A stretch of 55,999 nucleotides of DNA from an uncultured Bacteroidota bacterium (GCA_903861155.1 CAIOTL010000244.1:1-55999); one strand, 5' to 3'. Shown: positions 23,909 through 32,407, numbered from the stretch's first letter. The notes: generated from the sequence alone by a model not told the origin. A program made the numbers and translations.

Positions 23909-24310
23909 CTAAAATTCTGGTTTTCTGCGATATTTCTTGATTTCGGATAAATTCTTTTTGTCCTTGATTCGTTTTCGAATGACCGATTTTGGAATTTTTA
24001 TGGCTTCCCTGATTTTCGGAATCACAAGACCGGCAGTAATTATATCCAGAAACCGTTTGGTTACAATCACTTTATTTTTGGGTTGACTCCGATCTTCGTC
24101 ACACTTTAAAATCAGAATTTGTTCTGATGTTAATCTCGAAGAAAGTTTCGTTTCCAGTCTCGATTTTTCCTCTTCTGACAAGGCTTGGGAATTTTTCAAA
24201 TCGAAAGACAAAACCACTTTCGAGGAAACCTTGTTCACGTTTTGACCACCGGCACCACTACTTCGGACAGCTTTGAACTGCAATTCTGATATTATTTTTT
24301 CAGGCTCCAA
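23909..24310 (-). CDS. arfB: Alternative ribosome-rescue factor ArfB (peptidyl-tRNA hydrolase, RF-1-like domain)
   Basis: A 133-residue stand-alone RF-1-type domain with the catalytic GGQ in SSGAGGQNVNKVSSKV (about residues 17-32). It ends in a basic tail (RKRIKDKKNLSEIKKYRRKP) that enters the empty mRNA channel of stalled ribosomes. It hydrolyses peptidyl-tRNA on non-stop complexes. The start is a TTG at 24310: there is no ATG in this frame between the upstream in-frame stop and the GGQ region, and LEPEKIISELQF matches the family N-terminus. It begins 2 nt after the stop of the kinase/DUF4301 gene, so it is the last gene of that operon. Confidence 0.93.
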   Translation of the reverse strand: MEPEKIISELQFKAVRSSGAGGQNVNKVSSKVVLSFDLKNSQALSEEEKSRLETKLSSRLTSEQILILKCDEDRSQPKNKVIVTKRFLDIITAGLVIPKIREAIKIPKSVIRKRIKDKKNLSEIKKYRRKPEF

Positions 24311-24312
24311 AG

Positions 24313-26433
24313 TTATTGTGGTTGATGAGCTGGTTTTAATAAATCATTCACCGTTTTCACCGGATTGAAGGTAATCAATGGAACTTCAACAAAAATAGTT
24401 ATCCACTTTGCCATCGCTCCATTCCATAATCCCGGCAATTCATATCCTTTTATAGGCTGCCCATTTTTATTTTTCTCGACAATAAATCCTCTAGTATGAT
24501 CAATGAAAAAATTGAAATCAAATTTCTCGTTTTTGTAATTCCGTATTCCACATACTAAATCCACTGGATTGAAATGAGTGGCTTGATTCAGGATTTTTAC
24601 CTGATTTGGATTTTTTAAATCAACTTGTGAACTCTCCACAATTTGCAATGAAAGATTTCCTTTTGAATCCCAAACCCAAAACGGTCCTCCGCCAGGTTCT
24701 CCTTCATTTTTTACCATCCCGCAAACCCGAATCGGTCGGTTAAGTAGATTTTTTAAGTGAGTGAATTTATTTTCCAACGTGAATTTCGAAAAATTCCCAA
24801 TTATTTCAAGATTCAAGTTGTTTTTGGCGAAATCTAGAATCTCTTCAAACTTATCATCCTTCAAATTTTCAATTTCATTCAAATACTTGAAGGTTTTTTG
24901 TTGAATTTCAACCAAAATTCCCGCCAATGCTTTTTTATACAAAGTAATAATTTCAAGGTGTTCTTGAATGACGTTGTCAATGTTTTTTATAAAAACAATA
25001 TCGGCTTCAAGACCATTTAGATTTTCTATCAACGCACCGTGACCTCCAGGTCTGAAAACTAATCTGTTATTTTCGTCTTTAAGCGGATTGTCCTCCAAAT
25101 CAACAGCAATAGTATCTGTGGATTTATTTTGGTATGAATAACTGATATTTATAGCAGTTCCAGATTTGTTTTCAACTGTATTTATTACCGTATTTATGAT
25201 GCTTTCAAATTGATTTTGATGCGCTTCTGAAATGGTAAAATGCAAATGAGAATTTCCGTTTGAACTCGAATAATAGACACATTCATACAAATGTTCTTCG
25301 ATAGCCGTTGCAATGTGGGTTTTATATTTATGAAAAGGAAGAATTGCTTTGGGCTTATTTGCAAAATCAAAATAATCAGACGAAAGAAGAAATTTTATAA
25401 AATAATAGTTTTTATAATCTCTTTCCAATGAGTTAAAGTCTGGAAAAAACTGTTTCAATTTTTTGATGGTTGCCTCAAAAAAAGAAAATTTTTCCATTCC
25501 CACTATAAAAATGGAAAGTTCACTGTCCTTTTTCCTGTTAATATAAGCGTTGATACTTTCGTTTTCTAGATCAAATTCATTCAAAAATCGACTCAAAAAC
25601 TTAAACATCCTACTGGCAGCTCCCGAAGCTGGAACAAATTTTTCTATCTTTAAATTTGATTTGTTGGCATCAAAAAAACTGGCTTTTTGATGAAAATCAT
25701 TTTCCGAAAGTTTCAAAATTCCTTTAGAAACTGTCGCAGGTTCAACTAAAACAGTCTTTGAAATTCCATTTTTGAAAATGTTTAATTGATTTTGAATATT
25801 TTCCAATGGGATTTTGTGCTCATAAATCTGCACAAAATCAAGGGAAGAAAACCCCATTTTTTTTGCTTTAGCCAAATCATTAACAATAGCAACTGCTTTT
25901 TTTAATCTAAAATTTTTATCTCCGGAAAGCGTGATAAAAGGTTTGTTATTGTTGACTAATGTCTGTTTGAAAACCGCAAAAACGGATTCTCTATCTTCTG
26001 CTTTGTCTCTTAAATCATCTTTTTCCCAAAGAACATCAATGTCAGTAAGGAAAAACAAATCGTATTCGTGTTCCAGTGCCACGATGTCCAATAATGGATT
26101 GCAAAAGTTATAATATACTTCCGAAAAAACTTTAGTTACCAACAAATTGGTGTCGCAAAAAAGAAATTTATTGGCAGATGACAGTACGTCATTTTCTAAC
26201 TTGGTTTGGCCATAAGCAATTGGAAGCATATCGTCAACGTCACAAATTTGCCCAGTTTTATCCCATTTTTCCTGGAGATAGTCACGCGCGAACTCAGGAA
26301 CCCAGGCCGTTTTAAAATGTTCGGCGAGTTGAATTGCCAATGTGGTTTTCCCAGTAGATTCCGGGCCAAAAAGTGCAATTTTTATTACTTCTGAACTTCC
26401 GGTATTCGGGAGTTGTTTAAGATTTTCTTCCAT
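24313..26433 (-). CDS. Fusion of NadR-like nucleotide/nucleoside kinase domain with DUF4301
   Basis: A 706-residue two-part protein. Residues about 1-190 are a P-loop domain like the ribosylnicotinamide kinase part of NadR: IALFGPESTGKTTLA (Walker A), WVPEFARDYL and LFFLTDIDVLWEKDDLRD. Residues about 195-706 are a DUF4301 domain, with KFVPASGAASRMFKFL, HLHFTISEAHQ, RPGGHGALIENLN, VCGMVKNEGEPGGGPFW and a C-terminal LITFNPVKTVNDLL. The junction reads AKKMGFSSLDF; its Met could be the start of a separate DUF4301 gene in relatives. It overlaps the upstream pnuC gene by 49 nt and the pair suggests uptake followed by phosphorylation. The DUF4301 activity is unknown; its motifs hint at sugar-phosphate nucleotidyl chemistry. 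Confidence 0.88.
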   Translation of the reverse strand: MEENLKQLPNTGSSEVIKIALFGPESTGKTTLAIQLAEHFKTAWVPEFARDYLQEKWDKTGQICDVDDMLPIAYGQTKLENDVLSSANKFLFCDTNLLVTKVFSEVYYNFCNPLLDIVALEHEYDLFFLTDIDVLWEKDDLRDKAEDRESVFAVFKQTLVNNNKPFITLSGDKNFRLKKAVAIVNDLAKAKKMGFSSLDFVQIYEHKIPLENIQNQLNIFKNGISKTVLVEPATVSKGILKLSENDFHQKASFFDANKSNLKIEKFVPASGAASRMFKFLSRFLNEFDLENESINAYINRKKDSELSIFIVGMEKFSFFEATIKKLKQFFPDFNSLERDYKNYYFIKFLLSSDYFDFANKPKAILPFHKYKTHIATAIEEHLYECVYYSSSNGNSHLHFTISEAHQNQFESIINTVINTVENKSGTAINISYSYQNKSTDTIAVDLEDNPLKDENNRLVFRPGGHGALIENLNGLEADIVFIKNIDNVIQEHLEIITLYKKALAGILVEIQQKTFKYLNEIENLKDDKFEEILDFAKNNLNLEIIGNFSKFTLENKFTHLKNLLNRPIRVCGMVKNEGEPGGGPFWVWDSKGNLSLQIVESSQVDLKNPNQVKILNQATHFNPVDLVCGIRNYKNEKFDFNFFIDHTRGFIVEKNKNGQPIKGYELPGLWNGAMAKWITIFVEVPLITFNPVKTVNDLLKPAHQPQ

Positions 26434-27017
26434 TCTAAATAAGCTGAAATAGCTAAAATTGTAAAAATTAGATACTGCAAAGATAACATTCCCAGCCCGC
26501 GATAGGCGTATAATGGGGTAACAATTAAATCACCGAAAATCCAAAGTGTCCAATTTTCAATTTTTTTCTTGGCCATATACCACATACCAGCGAAAAATAT
26601 TCCAGAGGCAAAAATGTCAATATAATTGTCTTTTCGGATTTTGTAATCGAAGAAATTATACACCCCGAAAACTACAAAAATTGTAATGAAAAACAATGCA
26701 ATTCCTATTATTTTTTCTCTGCTGTTGGTTCTCGTGATTGAAAGATTGTCTGATTCGTTTCCTTTTCGCGCCCAATTGTACCACCCATAAATGCTCATTA
26801 TGGTGAAATAGCCGTTAATCATCATATCACCAAGATAACCCGCAATATAAAGAAGATAAGTCGTGATTATTGTGGCAATCAATCCTGTGGGATACACCCA
26901 AATATTTTCTTTTTTCGCAAACCAAACACTCAAAATCCCGAATACGAAAGCTATGAATTCAAGTACAATTTGTGTTGTTGAGACATCTTTATAAGCATTC
27001 AAGAAAAATTCTATCAT
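26385..27017 (-). CDS. pnuC: PnuC-family vitamin/nucleoside transporter
   Basis: A 210-residue membrane protein with about seven hydrophobic helices. PnuC-type segments include LEFIAFVFGILSVWFAKKENIWVYPTGLI (about 14-42), the INGYFTIMSIYGWYNWARKG motif (about 67-86) and WTLWIFGDLIVTPLYAYRGL near the end. PnuC proteins facilitate diffusion of nicotinamide riboside; close relatives (PnuT) carry thiamine. It is followed, overlapping, by a NadR-like kinase that could trap the substrate by phosphorylation. The ATG at 27017 is chosen over upstream in-frame starts that overlap the GGGP synthase gene. Which vitamin it carries cannot be read from the sequence. Confidence 0.9.
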   Translation of the reverse strand: MIEFFLNAYKDVSTTQIVLEFIAFVFGILSVWFAKKENIWVYPTGLIATIITTYLLYIAGYLGDMMINGYFTIMSIYGWYNWARKGNESDNLSITRTNSREKIIGIALFFITIFVVFGVYNFFDYKIRKDNYIDIFASGIFFAGMWYMAKKKIENWTLWIFGDLIVTPLYAYRGLGMLSLQYLIFTILAISAYLEWKKILNNSRIPEVQK

Positions 27018-27021
27018 GTTT

Positions 27022-27738
27022 TTATTTATTAAAAAAATCAATATCATTCTCAAATGCCGTTCCAATGACTACCAAATCGGCGCCAGAACCATAGGCGTTT
27101 TGAATTCCTTGCAAATCTATAATTCCTCCACCAACTAACAACGGAATTTCGATGTTTTTAGAAACCAATTTTATTATTTCCTTAGAAACAGGACAATCTG
27201 CTCCGCTTCCCGCTTCGAGATAAATGAGTTTAGCACCTAGCATTTCTCCTGCTTGTGCGGTTTGTAATATATATTCTGGATTATTTTTAGCTAATGGTTT
27301 TGTTTGACTCACGCGTTCTACCGCCGTTTCTGTTCCGCTTTCAATTAAAATATATCCTGTCGAAATGACTTCGAGATTGGTTTGTTTTAGGATTGGAACA
27401 GCGTTTACTTGATGCTCGATTAGAAAATCCGAATTTCTGCCTGAGATTAAAGAGAGGAACAAAATCGCATCAGCTTGATCTGAAATTTGGGATGGATTTC
27501 CAGGGAAAAGGACAATTGGTAAGTCGCAGTTTTGTTGAATCTTAAGAATCAATTTATCTATCAGGTTGTTTTCTACGATGCTTCCTCCAATAAAAATATG
27601 GGTTGCTGGCGATTGATTTATTTTTTCGATTAATGTTACAACATTTTCCAAATCGATTTTGTCTGGATCGAGGAGAATGGCGAGCAACTTTTCGTTATCG
27701 TCTTTTGATTGTAAAATGTTGTTGTAAATGTTTGTCAT
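27022..27738 (-). CDS. Geranylgeranylglyceryl phosphate synthase family protein (PcrB/GGGPS)
   Basis: A 238-residue TIM-barrel enzyme of the GGGPS/PcrB family. Visible landmarks are LAILLDPDKID (about 20-30, substrate/metal binding), HIFIGGSIVE, PIVLFPGNPSQIS, YLEAGSGADCPV and the phosphate-binding PLLVGGGIIDLQGIQNAYGSGADLVVIGTAFEND. The reaction joins a polyprenyl diphosphate to glycerol-1-phosphate through an ether bond; archaeal members start ether lipids, while the role in Bacteroidota is not settled. The ATG at 27738 is used. It sits between a PPTase gene and pnuC with 30-nt and 4-nt gaps, so it is in the middle of an operon. Confidence 0.93.
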   Translation of the reverse strand: MTNIYNNILQSKDDNEKLLAILLDPDKIDLENVVTLIEKINQSPATHIFIGGSIVENNLIDKLILKIQQNCDLPIVLFPGNPSQISDQADAILFLSLISGRNSDFLIEHQVNAVPILKQTNLEVISTGYILIESGTETAVERVSQTKPLAKNNPEYILQTAQAGEMLGAKLIYLEAGSGADCPVSKEIIKLVSKNIEIPLLVGGGIIDLQGIQNAYGSGADLVVIGTAFENDIDFFNK

Positions 27739-27768
27739 TTTTTGGCACACAGATGAAATGGATTTTTT

Positions 27769-28404
27769 TTAATTTTCGAACGCATATACTAAGGTGAATC
27801 CTTCAAACTCTTCAAAGTAAATGGAGAATTGTTGTTTCACATTTTCCATTTCAAGAATTGCAATTGTTTTCTTGCATTCTATTTCAAATGTATTTACTTG
27901 AATATGATCTTTGAAACTGATTCCTTTTTCGTTTCGGATTTTAAAAATAGCTTCTTTTGCGCCCCATTTCGTAGTTAATTTTTTGATGTAATCTTGATTA
28001 CCAAAGCTTTTTATTTTTTCGAATTCTTGGATGTTTATAAATTTATCGGCGATTCGGAGGATTTTTTCTCTTTGCATTTCGATGTCGATTCCTGCTTTTT
28101 GGTCACTTATTATTATTGTAGAAAACTGGTGAGAATGCGAGATGGAAATGAATTTTCCGCCTTGGAGATGCGGTTTTCCCGATTCATCATAATATAAATC
28201 GAAATCATTGTAGCCGGCTTCTTGCAATAGTTTGCGAACACTGAGAAAACCACATTGATGCAATTCGGATTTCATTCCTTGCAATCGCAATAGACTTTTC
28301 TTAGTCAATGATACTTCATGGTATAATTCCTGATAAGATTCGGTTATTTTCCAAACGAGAATTTGGGTTACCGAATTGAAATTTATGGTTTTGAATAATG
28401 GCAT
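27769..28404 (-). CDS. 4'-phosphopantetheinyl transferase superfamily protein (Sfp type)
   Basis: A 211-residue enzyme that transfers phosphopantetheine from CoA to a serine of acyl or peptidyl carrier proteins. Family motifs are GKPHLQGGKFISISHSHQFS (about 80-99), the Mg-binding AGIDIE (about 109-114) and KWGAKEAIFKI (about 145-155) with the catalytic Lys-Glu. It is the first gene of the minus-strand operon PPTase-GGGPS-pnuC-kinase/DUF4301-arfB. The next feature upstream is an intergenic hairpin repeat. No polyketide or peptide synthetase genes are nearby, so a housekeeping carrier protein is the likely substrate. Confidence 0.92.
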   Translation of the reverse strand: MPLFKTINFNSVTQILVWKITESYQELYHEVSLTKKSLLRLQGMKSELHQCGFLSVRKLLQEAGYNDFDLYYDESGKPHLQGGKFISISHSHQFSTIIISDQKAGIDIEMQREKILRIADKFINIQEFEKIKSFGNQDYIKKLTTKWGAKEAIFKIRNEKGISFKDHIQVNTFEIECKKTIAILEMENVKQQFSIYFEEFEGFTLVYAFEN

Positions 28405-28421
28405 TTTGTATATCTATTTAT

Positions 28422-28502
28422 TAGCCCCGATAGCGGTGAGAATCCTTTATTGAGTTTTTTTACCTAAAAAAAGATTGCAACGCATAACAGGATTAGCTCC
28501 TA
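28422..28502 (+). repeat. Intergenic hairpin repeat, copy A
   Basis: This copy begins TAGCCCCGATAGC, then ATCCTTT, an A/T-rich hairpin (TTTTTTT-ACC-T-AAAAAAA), AGATTGCAACG and ends TAGCTCC. The same layout in the same order is found at 51438-51520 and, on the minus strand, at 30016-30104. Confidence 0.65.
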
Positions 28503-28593
28503 AAAAAAATTATTTTGTTAAAATTCAAAAGATTACAGGATTAAACAATTCATAAATGTTCCCGAATGCTTTTTAAATTATAAAGTTATTACG

Positions 28594-28601
28594 TAGATTT
28601 G
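28594..28601 (+). promoter_or_regulatory. Predicted -7 element of ahcY
   Basis: TAGATTTG matches TAnnTTTG, 33 nt before the ahcY ATG; the -33 element is weak. Confidence 0.4.
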
Positions 28602-28634
28602 CAAAAAAAATTTACAATTACAAATATACTATAA

Positions 28635-29951
28635 ATGAGTACAACGACTATGCCTTATGTGGCTTTCAAAGTAAAAGACATTTCCTTGGCGGCTTGGGGA
28701 AGAAAAGAAATTGAATTGGCGGAAGCTGAAATGCCAGGCTTAATGGCACTTCGTGCAGAATACAAAGACGAACAACCTCTTGCTGGCGCTCGTATTGCAG
28801 GATGTTTACACATGACGATTCAAACTGCGGTTTTAATTGAAACATTAATCGCTCTTGGTGCTGAAGTGACTTGGAGTTCTTGTAATATTTTCTCTACTCA
28901 AGATCAAGCTGCTGCTGCAATTGCTGCTGCCGGAATTCAAGTTTATGCTTGGAAAGGTTTGAATGAGCCGGATTTTGACTGGTGTATTGAACAAACTTTA
29001 TTCTTTGGAGAAGACAGAAAACCATTGAATATGATTCTTGATGACGGTGGCGATTTAACAAATATGGTTATTGACCGTTTCCCAGAATTAGTTGCTGGAA
29101 TCAAGGGATTGAGCGAAGAAACTACAACTGGTGTTCATAGATTGTACGAAAGAGTAAAAGCTGGAACGTTACCAATGCCCGCTATCAATGTAAATGACTC
29201 GGTTACTAAATCGAAATTTGACAACAAATACGGCTGTAAAGAATCAGCAGTTGATGCTGTTCGTCGTGCAACAGATATTATGCTTGCTGGGAAAAGAGTA
29301 GTCGTTTGTGGTTATGGTGATGTAGGAAAAGGAACTGCAGCTTCTTTTAGAGGTGCTGGTTCTATTGTGACTGTTACTGAAATTGACCCGATTTGTGCTC
29401 TTCAAGCTGCAATGGACGGTTTTGAAGTTAAAAAATTAAATACAGTTATCGCTACTGCTGACATCATCATAACAACTACTGGTAATAAAGATATCGTTTT
29501 GGGTTCTCATTTCGAACAAATGAAAGACAAAACTATCGTTTGCAACATTGGACATTTTGATAACGAAATTGATATGGCTTGGTTGAACAAAAACCATGGC
29601 GCATCAAAAATCGAAATCAAACCTCAGGTTGACAAATATACAATCGCTGGAAAAGATATTCTTATTTTAGCTGAAGGTCGTTTGGTAAACCTTGGTTGTG
29701 CTACAGGTCACCCAAGTTTTGTGATGAGTAACTCATTCACCAACCAAACTTTAGCTCAAATCGAATTGTGGAAAAACAGTGCGGCATACAACAATGACGT
29801 ATATATGTTGCCAAAACATTTAGATGAAAAAGTAGCCATGTTGCACTTAGCAAAACTAGGTGTTGAACTAGAAACTTTACGTGTTGACCAAGCTGATTAT
29901 ATTGGGGTGAAGGTTGAAGGACCGTTTAAACCGGAGTATTACAGATATTAA
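28635..29951 (+). CDS. ahcY: Adenosylhomocysteinase (S-adenosylhomocysteine hydrolase)
   Basis: A 438-residue cytosolic NAD-dependent enzyme that splits S-adenosylhomocysteine to adenosine and homocysteine, keeping methylation going. Signatures include [24 protein letters not shown] (about 48-71), [18 protein letters not shown], the NAD-binding [24 protein letters not shown] (about 223-246) and the C-terminal PFKPEYYRY, whose last residues reach into the neighbouring subunit's NAD site. It is a single-gene unit flanked by inverted copies of the same intergenic hairpin repeat. A strong terminator follows. Confidence 0.98.
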   Translation: MSTTTMPYVAFKVKDISLAAWGRKEIELAEAEMPGLMALRAEYKDEQPLAGARIAGCLHMTIQTAVLIETLIALGAEVTWSSCNIFSTQDQAAAAIAAAGIQVYAWKGLNEPDFDWCIEQTLFFGEDRKPLNMILDDGGDLTNMVIDRFPELVAGIKGLSEETTTGVHRLYERVKAGTLPMPAINVNDSVTKSKFDNKYGCKESAVDAVRRATDIMLAGKRVVVCGYGDVGKGTAASFRGAGSIVTVTEIDPICALQAAMDGFEVKKLNTVIATADIIITTTGNKDIVLGSHFEQMKDKTIVCNIGHFDNEIDMAWLNKNHGASKIEIKPQVDKYTIAGKDILILAEGRLVNLGCATGHPSFVMSNSFTNQTLAQIELWKNSAAYNNDVYMLPKHLDEKVAMLHLAKLGVELETLRVDQADYIGVKVEGPFKPEYYRY

Positions 29952-29980
29952 TCGAAATACGATTTTTGATTGACGAATTG

Positions 29981-30015
29981 AAACCCTTGCAGCAATGTGA
30001 GGGTTTTTGTTTTTG
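29981..30015 (+). terminator. Intrinsic terminator of ahcY
   Basis: AAACCCTTGCA pairs with TGTGAGGGTTT over a GCAA tetraloop, followed by a T-rich tract. Confidence 0.85.
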
Positions 30016-30104
30016 GGCGTGACCCTACGGGTCGGGCTATTCGTTGCAATCTCTATGTTTTTAAAGGAAAAAACATAAAGGATTTCCACTGCTATCCCTC
30101 ACGG
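30016..30104 (-). repeat. Intergenic hairpin repeat, copy B
   Basis: On the minus strand it reads GATAGCAGTGGAAATCCTTT, a hairpin (ATGTTTTT/TAAAAACAT) and GAGATTGCAACGAATAGCCC. The layout and key words match copy A, in inverted orientation, so copies A and B flank ahcY. Confidence 0.6.
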
Positions 30105-30188
30105 CACAGTAATTAATAACCTTAAAATTAATCAGATATTTTACATACTTTTGAAGTATATTATATTTTCGAAAAACAAAACCTAATT

Positions 30189-30655
30189 ATGAGAACACGC
30201 CTGATTGTAATGATAATAATGATATTGCCCCTTTTTGTAAATGCACAAAATTTTAATCCGCCAAAACCAAAAATGCAAGATCCGGTATTTAATCAGTGGG
30301 AGAATAAACGCCCAGAACTTCCACAAACGTCAATTGTTAAACCTCTTTATTTAAGTCGCGCTGAAAATGCACAAGCCAAATTAGCAAATGAAGAACGAAA
30401 ACTAATAAAACTAGCAAAAAAAGCATGGGAAAAAGAAGCTGATCTAAAAAAAGAAAAAGAAAATCTAAAAAATCTTGAAAGCACTCCAGAGAGCAGCAAT
30501 AATCAAAAAAAATTGAAAAATCTAAAAAGCAAATAGCTAAATTTCAGAATAAATTAAATAAAGCAAAAACAGAGGTAGATTCAAAGACAAAAAAAGTAGA
30601 AGACATGGAAATAGATATTGAAGCTGCTAAATTAAAAAGAAAAGAAGATTACTAA
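30189..30655 (+). CDS. Secreted coiled-coil protein of unknown function, with an A8 frameshift
   Basis: A signal peptide (MRTRLIVMIIMILPLFVNAQ) is followed by a short Pro-rich stretch and a charged coiled coil (ENAQAKLANEERKLIKLAKK onward). The first frame stops at 30536, but in the -1 frame the coiled coil continues (KKIEKSKKQIAKFQNKLNKA) to a stop at 30653-30655. This gives 155 residues in total if one -1 slip occurs. The switch point is a run of eight A (30505-30512) in frame as A_AAA_AAA, a classical -1 slippery heptamer. So this is a sequencing or assembly error, a true mutation, or transcriptional/translational slippage. I recognise no family. Confidence 0.6.
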
Positions 30656-30712
30656 TAGGCTTGCAACTTGCTCTTAGAAGTCTCTTGACTTCCTAAACAA
30701 CATAAAAACCTC

Positions 30713-30750
30713 AAAACTCCTATTCTCCCAAAAGTTTAGGAGTTTTTTCA
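30713..30750 (+). terminator. Intrinsic terminator after the coiled-coil gene
   Basis: AAAACTCCTA pairs with TAGGAGTTTT over a 14-nt loop, followed by T residues. Confidence 0.75.
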
Positions 30751-30809
30751 AAAAACCCCACTCACCAATTCAAGATTTATTTCTTTAATCAAAAAATCAT
30801 ATTGTTTTG

Positions 30810-30817
30810 TATCTTTG
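30810..30817 (+). promoter_or_regulatory. Predicted -7 element of the mntA-hepT pair
   Basis: TATCTTTG fits TAnnTTTG. The ATG of mntA is only 14 nt further, so the transcript would have an extremely short leader. Confidence 0.45.
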
Positions 30818-30831
30818 ATAAAATTTTAAAA

Positions 30832-31128
30832 ATGACAACCAAAGAAAACATATTGCATCAGCTAAAATTGCACAGACCCGAATTGGCTAAATTTGGGATT
30901 AGTGCTATTGGGTTATTTGGTTCTTATGCTCGTAATGAGCAGTTAGAAAAAAGCGATATTGATCTTTTGGTTGATTTTGAACCCGATCAAGAAAATTTTG
31001 ATAATTATATGGCCATCTATGATATTTTTGAAAAAGTATTCAAAAATGAAAAAATTGAAATGGTCACAAAAAATGGTTTGAGCCCCTATATTGGTCCAAA
31101 AATTTTAAACGAAGTAGTTTATGTCTAA
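30832..31128 (+). CDS. MntA-type nucleotidyltransferase antitoxin
   Basis: A 98-residue minimal nucleotidyltransferase. The active-site pattern G-S-x10-D-x-D is intact in GLFGSYARNEQLEKSDIDLL (about residues 29-48), and a third acidic residue is in KIEMVT. In MNT/HEPN modules this protein adds AMP to a tyrosine of the HEPN toxin and neutralises it. The ATG at 30832 is preferred over an in-frame ATG ten codons upstream that lies over the promoter. The end overlaps the hepT start by 8 nt, the typical coupled arrangement. Confidence 0.9.
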   Translation: MTTKENILHQLKLHRPELAKFGISAIGLFGSYARNEQLEKSDIDLLVDFEPDQENFDNYMAIYDIFEKVFKNEKIEMVTKNGLSPYIGPKILNEVVYV

Positions 31129-31462
31129 AGAACCTCTGGAATACATCAAACATATTCGAGATGAAATTGCTTTTATTTTATCTGTCGTTGACGATAATTT
31201 AACAAAAGAAGCTTTTCTGGAAGATGAAACGCTGAAAAGAGCGGTTATCCGGAGTCTAGAAATTATTGGAGAAGCCACGAAGAAAATCCCTGCTGACTTC
31301 AAACTAAAATTCAATTCCATCACTTGGAAGAATATGGCTGGAATGAGAGATCGATTAATTCACGACTATATGGGAGTCAATTATACCATTATTTGGGATG
31401 TTGTTAAAAATAAAATCCCTGAACTTCACAAGCAAATAAGCGAAGTACTCGAAAAGGAGTAA
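31121..31462 (+). CDS. HepT-type HEPN ribonuclease toxin (DUF86)
   Basis: A 113-residue all-helical DUF86/HEPN protein. The catalytic R-x4-H-x-Y motif is intact in MRDRLIHDYMG (about residues 79-89), and the tyrosine is the expected AMPylation site. IRSLEIIGEATKKIP (about 48-62) is the usual second helix. As a toxin it would cleave RNA when free of the MntA partner encoded just upstream with an 8-nt overlap. The pair lies between two housekeeping genes with no other mobile features, so it is a chromosomal toxin-antitoxin module. Confidence 0.9.
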   Translation: MSKEPLEYIKHIRDEIAFILSVVDDNLTKEAFLEDETLKRAVIRSLEIIGEATKKIPADFKLKFNSITWKNMAGMRDRLIHDYMGVNYTIIWDVVKNKIPELHKQISEVLEKE

Positions 31463-31495
31463 AAAACATACTATTCAAATCATAACACACCAAAT

Positions 31496-32407
31496 ATGAA
31501 AGCAAAAACTATTTTAGAAACCATAGGAAATACACCCGTAGTTAAAATCAATAAATTATTTGGAAAGAGCAAAGAAGTTTGGATTAAATTAGAAAGATCA
31601 AATCCTGGAAATAGCATCAAGGACAGGATTGCATTAGCCATGATTGAAGACGCCGAAAGCAAAGGATTATTGAATACTGATAGCATAATTATCGAACCTA
31701 CTTCAGGAAATACGGGAATTGGATTAGCGTTAGTGGCAGCAGTAAAAGGATACAAAGTGATTCTCGTTATGCCAGATTCCATGAGTGTGGAACGCCGAAA
31801 ATTAATGGAAATTTATGGTGCCGAATTCGTACTTACCCCACGCGAAAAAGGAATGAAAGGCGCTATTGAAAAAGCTGCCGAATTAGTTCTTGAAACTCCA
31901 AATTCTTGGTCACCAAAACAATTTGACAATCCCGCCAATGTTGCCATTCACGAAAAAACTACCGCACAAGAAATTCTCGCCGATTTTCCTAATGGTTTAG
32001 ACTATATCATTACTGGCGTTGGAACTGGCGGACATATTACAGGCATTGCAAAAGTTTTGAAAGCTAAATTTCCTAATCTAAAAGTAATTGCTGTTGAGCC
32101 TGAATTATCTCCAGTATTAAGCGGTGGCGCACCAGGGCCTCATCCTTTACAAGGAATCGGAGCAGGGTTCATCCCATCCATTTACCGCGACGATTTAATT
32201 GACGAAGTAGTTCAAGTAAGCAAAGACGAATCTTTTGAATACGCCAGAAAAATTGCAAAAGAAGAAGGTATTCTTGTTGGAATTTCAACTGGTGCATCAT
32301 TAGCTGCTGTAGCCAAAAAACTGCAAACCATTCTAGACGGAGCAGTTGTACTAACTTTTAATTATGATACAGGCGAAAGATATTTGTCTATTGAAGGATT
32401 GTTTTAA
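31496..32407 (+). CDS. cysK: Cysteine synthase (O-acetylserine sulfhydrylase)
   Basis: A 303-residue PLP enzyme that makes cysteine from O-acetylserine and sulfide. The PLP lysine lies in [11 protein letters not shown] (about residues 36-46), the substrate loop is [11 protein letters not shown] (about 64-74) and the phosphate loop is [11 protein letters not shown] (about 175-185). The length fits CysK/CysM; the N-terminal [18 protein letters not shown] is typical. It starts 33 nt after hepT and ends in a strong terminator at about 32480. Confidence 0.96.
   Translation: MKAKTILETIGNTPVVKINKLFGKSKEVWIKLERSNPGNSIKDRIALAMIEDAESKGLLNTDSIIIEPTSGNTGIGLALVAAVKGYKVILVMPDSMSVERRKLMEIYGAEFVLTPREKGMKGAIEKAAELVLETPNSWSPKQFDNPANVAIHEKTTAQEILADFPNGLDYIITGVGTGGHITGIAKVLKAKFPNLKVIAVEPELSPVLSGGAPGPHPLQGIGAGFIPSIYRDDLIDEVVQVSKDESFEYARKIAKEEGILVGISTGASLAAVAKKLQTILDGAVVLTFNYDTGERYLSIEGLF

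Noticed and set aside
26385..27017. PnuC as a target of the TPP riboswitch
   Set aside because: The riboswitch at 23780-23858 lies downstream of pnuC in reading direction and can only control the receptor gene. A functional link remains a hypothesis.
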